The notes beneath the pieces are model-generated. The model was given only the letters and a program-made list of their open reading frames with translations. It was not told the DNA's origin and made no database searches. A program made the position numbers and the translations under genes. DNA of 64,000 bases from Maniola hyperantus. Its lineage: Eukaryota; Arthropoda; Insecta; Lepidoptera; Nymphalidae. The DNA lies in NCBI RefSeq assembly GCF_902806685.2, contig NC_048545.1, positions 6,373,852 to 6,437,851 on the forward strand, written 5' to 3'. Of the stretch, positions 32,915-41,254 are shown piece by piece (position 1 is the stretch's first letter; each line of letters starts with the position of its first letter).

Positions 32915-33245
32915 GTAGAGGAGATCACTGTGTTCCTCGGTATGACGTTAGATAAGTACAAAGCTTCAATGGAACGCCCATATAGGGTACCTACCTACCT
33001 ATCAACACGTGCTGGCAAACTCAGCTCTGCTGCTTACGCTGTTAGAAAGTTTCGTCAGGTATCTAACTGACGTGGAAACTGCAAAAATTTTATATTTTGC
33101 CTACTTATTTCCACAGACACAGGAAAAAAAATCGTAAGTAGGTAGGTACCTATTTCAAAAAAGGGCAATACGTGCAATTTATAATTTAAAACCGCGCGAT
33201 TCCCTACGAGAGAATGGTGGAATAAAGAAAATCACTATACGACCT
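32915..33245 (+). pseudogene. LINE reverse-transcriptase remnant broken by a GGTA tract
   Basis: Readable pieces are VEEITVFLGMTLDKYKASME, STRAGKLSSAAYAVRKFRQ, DVETAKILYFAY and FQKRAIRAIYNLKPRDSLRE. Their order is that of the region after the reverse-transcriptase core in Jockey/CR1-like insect LINEs (LG-TLD, L-SAAYAVRK, ETA---YFAYF, QKRAIRAI). Frame changes separate the pieces, and a (CCTA)n/GGTACC tract is inserted at about 32985-33000 and again near 33140. It is non-functional. Confidence 0.75.
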
Positions 33246-33446
33246 ACGTATACCCTGAAAACATTAGGTAGTATCTACAGTCCTACCTACACTCCTTTTT
33301 CGAGCAGCCGTGTGATAATATAAGGTAGGTATGATTAGATAGGTACCTAATTCCTATTTTTTTTTGTTTAGATGGTCAATACTTAATTACACAAGAAAAT
33401 CCAACCAGGGATATATTCTATAGCTGCAACTACAGTAGCAGCTCTA

Positions 33447-33621
33447 CCCTGCAAGAAATATTGCACATAGAACTTTAGAAAGAGACAACAGTTTCGTAGA
33501 GCGTTGTTTCTGTCGTTGAGACCGACGAAACGTCACATAGATAGGTATGAGTGACAGAGACGACGCTCTACGAAGCGTAAAATCTCTTTCTAAAGTTCGA
33601 TGTGCAATATTTTCTGCCGGG
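33447..33621. mobile_element. TA-flanked MITE, family M1 copy 2
   Basis: A 175-bp element with TA at 33445-33446 and 33622-33623. The arms read CCCTGCAAGAAATATTGCAC on the left and, in reverse complement, CCCGGCAGAAAATATTGCAC on the right, continuing to ACTTTAGAAAGAGA. It aligns along its whole length with 6202-6389, including the central 'GTCGTTGAGACCGACGAAAC' and ATAGGTATGAGTGACAGAGA. It is non-coding. Confidence 0.8.
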
Positions 33622-33629
33622 TACTGTTT

Positions 33630-35300
33630 TGCCTATAGATAGGTAGTCAAGTAACTACCATTAGTAGCCATCATTATGAGTCGTCCTAACGACCGAATAA
33701 CCATAGATACATGAGGGTCTCTGTAATGGGCGCTTCGGTCTATCTTTACGTCTTAATCCCCCCTCATTAGACCTTCGCTTCGACGAACCTCCATTATGGA
33801 AATGTAGGTACCTATCTCATAGGAGTTTTGTATAAGTTAATAATATGGCAGTAGGTACCCCTTCAGCATTAGGATTAAAGAGTTGGAACTCGGATATTCA
33901 TATAGGTAGATATAGATAGGTCTACTGTTATGTTGTATCTAAGTATTGGAACAACATTGGTGCAGCAGAAGTTTAGTCTTGAACTTACACTTGAAGTTTA
34001 TTTTGATGATTCTGACTGAGCATAATAATGTGTCTAGTAAGATAACATACAAACTCAGAAGAAAACAATAAACCATGTCGTGAAGTTTAAAGCATTCTAA
34101 TGATGCAGTAGTACGGTCAAGTTTATAGTAAAAGTTTATGGTGGAAAAGTGAAAAGGCTGTAAACCGGCGATTGTCACGACACTTAACCCTCGAATTTCC
34201 GTCCGAAGTTCCTTTTTAATGTATAACAGTTAGGTAGGTATATAGTGAACCGACCGTGGAATCATTAGGAACGAGAAGAAAAAAATCTAAACAAACCAGT
34301 ACGAAAAGTAAATATTTTTATATTGAGACTACATATTTAAAATGGATTAAGTATCTAAATTAGGTATTGCTATAATAGAGTCAAAACAAAACTTAGACTA
34401 ATTAATTATTTCACATTTTTTCCTAAACATACCAAAACGTAGGACCTACCCAGCTGAAAGAGTACCAACTTACTTACCTATAACATTTCATTTAAAACAC
34501 GTTTAAAACATTCATACTTATTATAAAATTTTGTCTAACCAAGAGGAAAATTTGTTTACCTGGTACAACCAACATTTCAATGTTCCTTCACCTGATTTTT
34601 AAAAACATTGTAAAATTCAATAAAACTATTAATTTTGTTGCATGCTAAGTAAGTATGTACAATGAGACGTGATTTGCATAATAATGTCAAGGGCGCATTG
34701 CTAACAACAGCAATTATTTGTTGTAAGTTGTGACAAGTATAATTTGTAACAAAAGCTTAAGTGAAGATGCTAATGAAGTACCTTAAATAAGGACGTTTCT
34801 TAGTTAACTAAAAAGAACTGCTTTGAAAAGAATACCCACCTTAATTGTATAACAATCATATTTCGACCAAAAACCGCTGATTCTAATTTATTTACCAAAA
34901 AAGTAGGTACTCCGCGTACCTATTCGTAAGTAATATCTTAAAATTCTGATCTGAAATTTTGTGGATTGTATTCTAAGATGAGAGTTTTGACAATGTAGGT
35001 AACTAGGTACATAGTGTAAGAAAATGCACATAACTATATAATAAAAACTAATAGGTAGGTATTATTAGCCTATCTCAGTCAATAAAGCCTTGCTTGTGCT
35101 GTTTGGTACGAGAATTAAGTAACGGGTTAGAAATACATAATTATTGACCTGTTAAGATTTTATGCCATATATCTATAATTTCTTTTGAGGCTATACGGAA
35201 TTCATTACTTGTACCTATAATATAAATTTCAAAAATAGTTTAGTACACATTCATCCATAATCGCATCATCGTGCCATCAAATTAAATTGTAAAATCACCT
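33630..35300. other. Unassigned AT-rich stretch
   Basis: 33660-33790 is unique. The rest is AT-rich with sparse GGTA words. The minus-strand frame at 33939-34178 has no recognised domain or splice context. Confidence 0.45.
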
Positions 35301-35306
35301 GAAAGA

Positions 35307-35552
35307 TTAATGAGTTGTTCCACACCTTCTAAAAATATCAGTTTCAGGGCAGAGAGAGATATAGCACCATATGTTGTTCATGAAACCATTATAATTCTGC
35401 TTCGGAGGCTGAAGTACAGTGTCAATTTTGAGCCTTAGAGCGTAGATAATTTGGAGATGGAAAATAAACGTGAAAGCTTCATCGGTTTGGTCTTGGTCCA
35501 CCTTGGAGGTGACATCCGAACTGTCGATACATTTCACAATTGTCGTAAACTC
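35307..35552 (-). CDS. Weak candidate terminal exon of a minus-strand gene
   Basis: A strong polypyrimidine acceptor (CGCTCCCCTTCCGTCTCCAG) is followed in frame by 81 codons, starting EFTTIVKCIDSSDVTSKVDQ and ending in a stop at 35307-35309. The sequence is unique and less AT-rich than its flanks. I recognise no domain and see no clear poly(A) signal. The opposite strand is also open here, so this may be chance. Confidence 0.2.
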   Translation of the reverse strand, partial: EFTTIVKCIDSSDVTSKVDQDQTDEAFTFIFHLQIIYALRLKIDTVLQPPKQNYNGFMNNIWCYISLCPETDIFRRCGTTH

Positions 35553-35644
35553 CTGGAGACGGAAGGGGAGCGCAATAAAATTATCATTTTATGCCGTTCG
35601 ACGACTGAAATGACACGGGAATGCTGTAAAACTGATTTATAGGA

Positions 35645-36080
35645 CACATCCCGGGAGTCACATGCTGAATTTTTGAAGAGATCTTTGTTTTTAGAATAAG
35701 GGAAAAATACAGTTGAGCATTATGATGTTGGTTTGAATTGTAATTTATTATCTATCAGTTAGATACTACCTACATCAGTTTCAGTTACCCAAATCATAAA
35801 TCCAGCTAGATAAAAGTATATGATAATTATTTAATTTCATTTTTTGCATTTTAAATAGGTAAAAGTAATAAGACTAATATATACCAGAGAACTCATGATA
35901 TTTTCAAAATACTTGTATATGTAGTTCAGAAGGTTCATAATATTTCGCTTATTACCTACCTCCCTACTTTATATCTGACTTTATCTTATTCAAGAACAAA
36001 GCACTATAAAGTAAAAATAACTGAAGTACCTAGTTAGGTAGGTAGATACATTAAAAATAAATTTTTTTCGAGCGTTTCTC
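35645..36080. other. Unassigned AT-rich stretch
   Basis: Nothing assignable. GGTA words appear near 35990 and 36030. Confidence 0.45.
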
Positions 36081-36081
36081 T

Positions 36082-36343
36082 TATATACCTATATAAAAGG
36101 AAAAGTAACTGACTGACTGATGACAGACTCACTGACTGACTGACTAACTGATCTATTAACGCACAGCCCCTGGATTGATCGGGCTGAAATTTGGCGTGCG
36201 GGTAGGTAGGTACCTACTATAACGTAGACATATCCGCTAAGAAAGGATTTTTGAAAATTCAATCCCTAAAGGGGTAAAAAAGGGGTTTGAAATTTGCGTA
36301 GTAGGTACCACGCCTGCAAAGTCTCGGGAATAAGCTAGTATTT
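36082..36343 (+). repeat. Dispersed repeat R1 copy with internal GGTA expansion
   Basis: R1 order: TATATAAAAGGAAAAGTAAC, (CTGA)n, 'GATCGGGCTGAAATTTGGCG', 'CTAAGAAAGGATTTTTGAAA', 'GGGGTTTGAAATTTGCGTAG'. Where other copies read GCAGATAGCTATTATGACG, this one has GTAGGTAGGTACCTACTATAACG, a GGTA/CCTA tract grown inside the element. Confidence 0.78.
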
Positions 36344-36344
36344 A

Positions 36345-37425
36345 TATAAAAGCAGACTTAGCGGGTGGCTTATCCATCCGCCCTAATATCCCATCACAAA
36401 TGGGTTACCTCCATTGGTCATTTGGACAATTTGATTAAGGCACACCACCGTCCCGTTTTATTGGCCTATATTTCCTGATTAGGCTCGACCTACGTTGTCA
36501 TGCCTCTCTAATAAATGGGGATTGGGCTCGACTGGATAGATACGTTTCTACCTATCTTGAGTTAGTATAGGCACCTAATTTTTCTATAATCTTTAACAAA
36601 ATGATACCAAATGAAGAGTTGGCACAAAGTGGTGTACCTCATTACACTTCTGATCAAAACACTTTTTATTCTTTAATCCTAACATTTTGGGCCGATAATT
36701 ATTGACATGATTTTTTTGCGTAGGTTATAGGTACTATTAGGTAGTTGAAGATTTGGAAATAATACAATAATTTTTTATTGAAATAAACTTTTACAAGTGC
36801 TTTTGAATCATGCGAGAGAGCTACTATTTATTCCGGACAGTCAAAGAGTTCTCAAGGGATTTTTAAAATTAGCATCAGCTAGTTTAATATAAAACCCTTA
36901 ACCCACTTGATTCATTGCTCATTTAACACTTTTCTCCCAAGTTCTAAGAAATGCATCGCTGCACATCTATTGTGCAGGAGACTAAGCAATTTGCAAGTGT
37001 AAACTTTGTGTGAAACATACCTACTTAGCAGCGATAAATGAATGAGAAGGCAATTGTCACGACCTCTCAACTGGCGAAAAACACATTAAAACAAACAGTG
37101 CAGTAAAAATAAATCTAACTGCCTATAAAAGCTGCCATAACTATCACTTAAACGCTATTGTGCTTTCGCGTCTTTTATCTCCCACTGCCGGCGAAACGCA
37201 GTGGCAACATTGTGAACCTATCAAGCTTTAGACTATGCTAAAAATTGATATGCAAACCAGTGACCCCTAGTACAAATTTTCACCATTTTCGAGAACGAAA
37301 TTCAATGTAGAGTTCCGACAAACATCTTCAGCCGGCAATCTTGAATAACAAAGCGTGAAAACTTTATGAAGTTGCTTTAAAACATGTTGCTACTCAGTGC
37401 GTACATTACTTTTAGGCACATTGCC
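36345..37425. other. Unassigned stretch
   Basis: 36360-36540 and 36900-37370 are repeat-free. No exon or RNA gene was supported. Confidence 0.45.
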
Positions 37426-37431
37426 CATGTT

Positions 37432-37558
37432 GACTTTTTGTAGCGATACAGTCGCACTCGGTCCTGAATCGCGATAGAAATTGTGGGCAAAGACGGGCCA
37501 GCGACGCATTGTTTACTGTTTCGCGACCTTTTTGCGGCTGTATCGTTACAAGAAGTCA
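37432..37558. mobile_element. Small foldback element
   Basis: GACTTTTTGTAGCGATACAG on the left matches, in reverse complement, GACTTCTTGTAACGATACAG on the right, and similarity continues through CGC and GGTC. The element is about 127 bp with a GC-richer centre. The open frame on its minus strand is a by-product. Confidence 0.6.
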
Positions 37559-37559
37559 C

Positions 37560-38140
37560 GGTGGGCGATCTCCCTTAGGTCTATTTTACTTTGACATTAC
37601 AAGTTACAACAAACCCAAGAAAACTGACAAAGTTTTCGAGTTTTGCAAACTTATTTATAGGTAGGTACTAGAGGCAGATCCGCAAGATGCCTTTAAAGGT
37701 ATTAGGTTAGCAATTTATGTACCAGTTGACACCGGTCAGGCGTGAACCGAGCGAGGACTTTGCAATTTTAATAAATTATTCACTACCAATTTATATGCAC
37801 CTTTACCTGGCGACAAAAAGTCCCATCAACCTAAGTATCAATAATTTACCCACTTTGAGCTATTAAAAAGTTGCAATGTTACCTACATGTTTTACACAAA
37901 AGTTCGAGGAGCATACCTACCACCTACCTAAACAAAAATAAGAAGATGATTTCTAAGTATTAAAGTGATTAGATAGATACATGACAGTCGTGATAGTGGA
38001 GGACCGTGTGTGGTGGTGTTCTCGGGAATGCCTATGTCCGCAATAGCCACAAACGGACTGATTGATTGATTGAATAGTCGTGGTAGAACCGATATGGATC
38101 TTTAAATGCGACTCTAGATTTCTATAATATTACAATTTTA
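37560..38140. other. Unassigned stretch
   Basis: Unique AT-rich DNA. A CGCCAG|GTAAAG word on the minus strand near 37803 has no good acceptor 5' of it. Confidence 0.4.
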
Positions 38141-38141
38141 T

Positions 38142-38250
38142 ACGACCTTCCTGTTGCAGTGGTGAGCACTATGGTCTTATAAGTGGAGGGTCCTAGGTTC
38201 AATTCCCAGCAGGGCAATTTGGGAATTTATAATTTTTAAATATAATTTAA
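38142..38250 (+). mobile_element. SINE-A head fragment
   Basis: GACCTTCCTGTTGCAGTGGT, GAGCACTATGGTCTTATAAG and B box GGTTCAATTCC followed by AGCAGGGCAATTTGGGAAT match the first part of SINE-A. The copy stops in the AT-rich segment after the head and abuts a SINE-B fragment. Confidence 0.78.
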
Positions 38251-38254
38251 TCAT

Positions 38255-38366
38255 TTAAAACGCACTTAACTCAAGTAACTTAAGTTAGAGGTGCGTGCCG
38301 GGGATAAAACCCCGGATCCCCCAAGTAGAAAGCCGGCGCTTTAACCCTAGGCTATCACTTTTAATA
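38255..38366 (-). mobile_element. SINE-B head fragment
   Basis: On the minus strand: GTGATAGCCTAGGGTTAAAG (A box region), GGATCCGGGGTTTTATCCCC (B box region), 'GCACGCACCTCTAACTTAAG'. Only the tRNA-like head and about 30 nt beyond remain. It lies directly next to the SINE-A head, so one inserted into or recombined with the other. Confidence 0.7.
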
Positions 38367-38369
38367 GGT

Positions 38370-39005
38370 ATATAGTGGTTTTTAAGTGTAGGTAATATAC
38401 CTACCTACCTACCTAAAGATTTCGTAGTCAGATTAGTTAGAATAATATGATTTGGACCTAGATCCAATAATCCAATGTTCAAAAGCATTTGCCGGTAAAA
38501 GGACCTCGTTTTATTATGTTTATCCCGCTGTCGACCTTACACAGTAATAATAAAGACAGTTTATTAGGCATCTCGACATGACGCGTTATCGACTTCAATT
38601 AAATATCATTTTTATTGGGAATCGCTGGAAACGCCCGTGGTCACTATTTTATCTCATTTTATACTTTATATCGCATAAAGTGTTGTTTTTACGTTTTTTA
38701 TGCTTGGACAATGTCAGGTATACCACATACGACTCATACCTACTTAACATAAACCCACCTTGTGAAATAAAATATCAGTTTATAAAAAAATCTCTACAAT
38801 GTATCATTTCGTCTTTTTTCTCTTGTCTGTTTGGCTAAATGATCTTTTAGATCCATTTATTTATAGGTAGTAGATATTATTATTTTAATGTTTATTCGGA
38901 CCATAGCCAGTTTTTTACCACGGCATAACACTGCTTCGTGGAAAACTCAGACTGAATTAATTTTGATAAATAAAATAGGTGTAATATTAAACAGTAATTT
39001 ATCTA
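38370..39005. other. Unassigned stretch
   Basis: A GGTA/CCTA run at 38390-38415 is followed by AT-rich unique DNA. The frame at 38578-38838 has no recognisable domain. Confidence 0.4.
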
Positions 39006-39008
39006 ATA

Positions 39009-39110
39009 AGTGCTAGATGATGCTCGCGACTTCGTCCACGTCAATGATTTTTAATTCCCAGAGAATTCTTTGATTTTCGGGGATAAAAGTACCTAGTCAT
39101 TCTATTGTAA
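39009..39110 (+). repeat. Dispersed repeat R2 fragment
   Basis: 'GATGATGCTCGCGACTTCGT', CCACGTCAATGATTTTTAATT, 'CTTTGATTTTCGGGGATAAA' match the 5' part of R2. Confidence 0.65.
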
Positions 39111-39287
39111 GTACCTACTTACCTAAAATTGATTTTGCAATGCTCTGACAGGGTCTCATGTGTATTTAGCTTTAAGCACCCTGCACCATCAAATTAATGT
39201 AGGTACATGAAATCAAATAAATAAATCTTATCTAATCTAGTCTATGCCTGTCTTTAGGATGCAAACTATGTCTCTGTATCAAATAGG

Positions 39288-39450
39288 TAGAGGATGTCTG
39301 TGACTTCATCTACGCGGATCTAGATTTTTTTAAATCCCATAGGAACTTTTCTATTTCCCGGAGAGAAAAGTAGCTTATGTTCGTCCCCGGGACAAGGTAG
39401 CAGATAGACAGACAGCCACACATTCGCATTTATAGTATTAAGTACCTAGG
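39288..39450 (+). repeat. Dispersed repeat R2 copy
   Basis: 'GACTTCATCTACGCGGATCT', TTTTAAATCCCATAGGAACT, GAGAAAAGTAGCTTATGTTC, 'AGCAGATAGACAGACAGCCA', CATTCGCATTTATAGTATT follow the R2 order, with the middle shortened. Confidence 0.7.
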
Positions 39451-39654
39451 TACGGATAAGATGAGATAAGATAAAATTATTTGACATAAAAATAAATGCA
39501 ACGTAAACATAACAAAACAATTATTGACATAGATCAGTTATAGTAGAGCGGAGCGGGACCAATAATTAATCTATATGCAGTTATAATTACAAAAACATTT
39601 CTGTGCACCTGTTTTCAGATATTTTAGATTATGATAAGAATATATTTTACTTAC

Positions 39655-39699
39655 CTGTGCTCTTTTATCGGTCCATAGTATTTTTTTCTGCTTCTCGAT
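39655..39699 (-). CDS. Candidate 45-nt coding micro-exon
   Basis: On the minus strand a T-rich acceptor (GAGCTTTTTTGTTACAG) is followed by 45 nt and a near-consensus donor, GCACAG|GTAAGTAAAA. In phase 0 the exon reads IEKQKKILWTDKRAQ; phase 2 is also open and the third frame has a stop. Length divisible by three, strong sites at both ends and unique flanks are what one expects of a cassette exon in a long-intron gene. The parent gene is not recognised. Possible related signals on the same strand are a start-codon exon at 42230-42270 and a promoter and donor at 63078, but phases cannot be joined with confidence. Confidence 0.45.
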
Positions 39700-39704
39700 C
39701 TGTA

Positions 39705-40200
39705 ACAAAAAAGCTCTATAAAGATCTAACCTTTTGATTTATACCAGTAGGTAGTCTTAAATTATTGCAGAGATTAAAATGTCAAAACATACAACACACA
39801 GCCAATACTTTCTCAAATAAATCATCAACAAAAAAACTGTTGATAGGTAGGTACCTACCATTATTTATTTTATTCGCTACGAAAGCATCGTGGACCATAA
39901 AACGGGATGTGCGCTAACCCGCGGCCTTCAACAATGAATACGAAAAAAATAGAATCGAATCAAGATCGCTTTTCTTCAATGGTTACTTTATATGCAAATT
40001 CCTTGCAATAAAAGAGGGAACCCTTCTAACTCTATACAGAGCGCAAGACTTGAATCCGGCTTTTATGTATTTGCGAATCGACGCTGTTTTATTGGTATCG
40101 AATATCGATTTGATTTGCAATCGAGAATTCGGAAGTATTCCGATAGATGCTAAGTTTTATTGGTGCATAATATAGATTGACATTAAATTTGGTTGTACAG
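39705..40200. other. Unassigned stretch
   Basis: 39880-40150 is unique. One GGTAGGTACCTACC palindrome lies near 39850. Nothing else is assignable. Confidence 0.4.
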
Positions 40201-40202
40201 CG

Positions 40203-40476
40203 TTAGTGTTCTTACAGACGAGCGGCACTCTGTCGGCGCGTGTCGGCGGTTGCCGTCGCGACACGCGTTAACGGCAGCCGTCAGCGCGTCGGCATCAGCC
40301 GCCGACACAGTCATGACGACAGCCACCAGTGACGACGGCAGCTGCCTACGCGTCTATGGCTATCGTTAACACGCTAGCGGTGGCCGCTAACACGCGTGGA
40401 CGCGACGGCAGACGCCGATCCGCGACGACGCAACGGCAGCAGTTGACAAGTTACTGCTCGTCTGTAAGCACACTAA
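40203..40476. mobile_element. GC-rich MITE with 21-bp TIRs
   Basis: The ends TTAGTGTTCTTACAGACGAGC and, in reverse complement, TTAGTGTGCTTACAGACGAGC match at 20 of 21 positions. The interior is CpG-dense and rich in partial palindromes (CGCGACACGCGTTAACGGCA; ACACGCTAGCGGTGGCCGCT). No target duplication is obvious. An 74-codon alanine/arginine-rich frame starting at 40329 is a consequence of the composition. Confidence 0.7.
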
Positions 40477-40479
40477 TTC

Positions 40480-40925
40480 ATGGTTATCATACTATTTATG
40501 AATGGACCGGTACATATACGGTATACCTAACCAATAGGTACTCTGCAACATGATTTACTGCTGCTGAAATACATAAACTGAAATCATATTTGATGATGGT
40601 ATTTTACCTTAGGTATTAGATTATTATCTACATTTATGTTCTGGTACCTGCTCTTGGCACAAACGATATTTATAAAGTCTAGAAACATAAAAATATAGGG
40701 TTTATTTTTACGGCTGTAGAATACTCCGGGATTTAATAATAATAATAATTAGCGTCAAAGAGTACCGCGTAGATCTAGTTTACGACTACGCTTTATAATA
40801 AAAATCTCTAATAACATTCCGACACCGTGTTTCTCTCATCTCCGGGCGTTTATCATAACTGTGTTCCATCCTACGGAATAATAAACATAAAATATGAAAC
40901 TATCCAATAAGTACCTAATTACTAT
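40480..40925. other. Unassigned stretch
   Basis: Unique AT-rich DNA with no exon or repeat recognised. Confidence 0.4.
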
Positions 40926-40929
40926 GAAT

Positions 40930-41018
40930 ATAGTAGACTATGGCCAAAACCCTTCTTACTCTGAGAGGAGACCCGTGCTCTGTAGTAAGCCGGCGATGGG
41001 TTGATCATGATGATGATA
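40930..41018 (+). mobile_element. SINE-B tail fragment
   Basis: 'AGTAGACTATGGCCAAAACC', CTCTGAGAGGAGACCCGTGC, 'GTAAGCCGGCGATGGGTTGA' and a terminal CATGATGATGAT run match the last part of SINE-B. It is 5'-truncated. Confidence 0.75.
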
Positions 41019-41021
41019 CTT

Positions 41022-41248
41022 AATATTATAAATGCGAAAGTGTGTCTATCTGTCCGTCCGTCCGTCTGTCTGTCTGTCTGCTAGCTTTTCACGGCCCATC
41101 TGTTTAACCGATTTTGATAGGTACAAGAGATAGCTTGCATCCTGGGGAAGGACAAAGGCTACTTTTTATCCCGAAAAATCAAAGAGTTCCCACGGGATTT
41201 TTGAAAACCGAAACTCACGCGGACCAAGTTGTGGGTATCATCTAGTTC
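41022..41248 (-). repeat. Dispersed repeat R2 copy with (GTCT)n tract
   Basis: 'TAATATTATAAATGCGAAAG', then a GTCC/GTCT tetranucleotide run, 'GCTAGCTTTTCACGGCCCAT', CCGAAAAATCAAAGAGTTCC and 'CACGGGATTTTTGAAAACCG' give R2 on the minus strand. It follows directly on the SINE-B fragment. Confidence 0.75.
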
Positions 41249-41254
41249 ACAATA

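Noticed and set aside
34570..34605. Possible 32-nt minus-strand micro-exon ending CCAG|GTAAAC
   Set aside because: The acceptor tract is purine-rich and two of three frames are closed.
40329..40553. Alanine/arginine-rich open frame starting at 40329
   Set aside because: It lies in a GC-rich MITE and extends past its TIR, so it is a composition effect.
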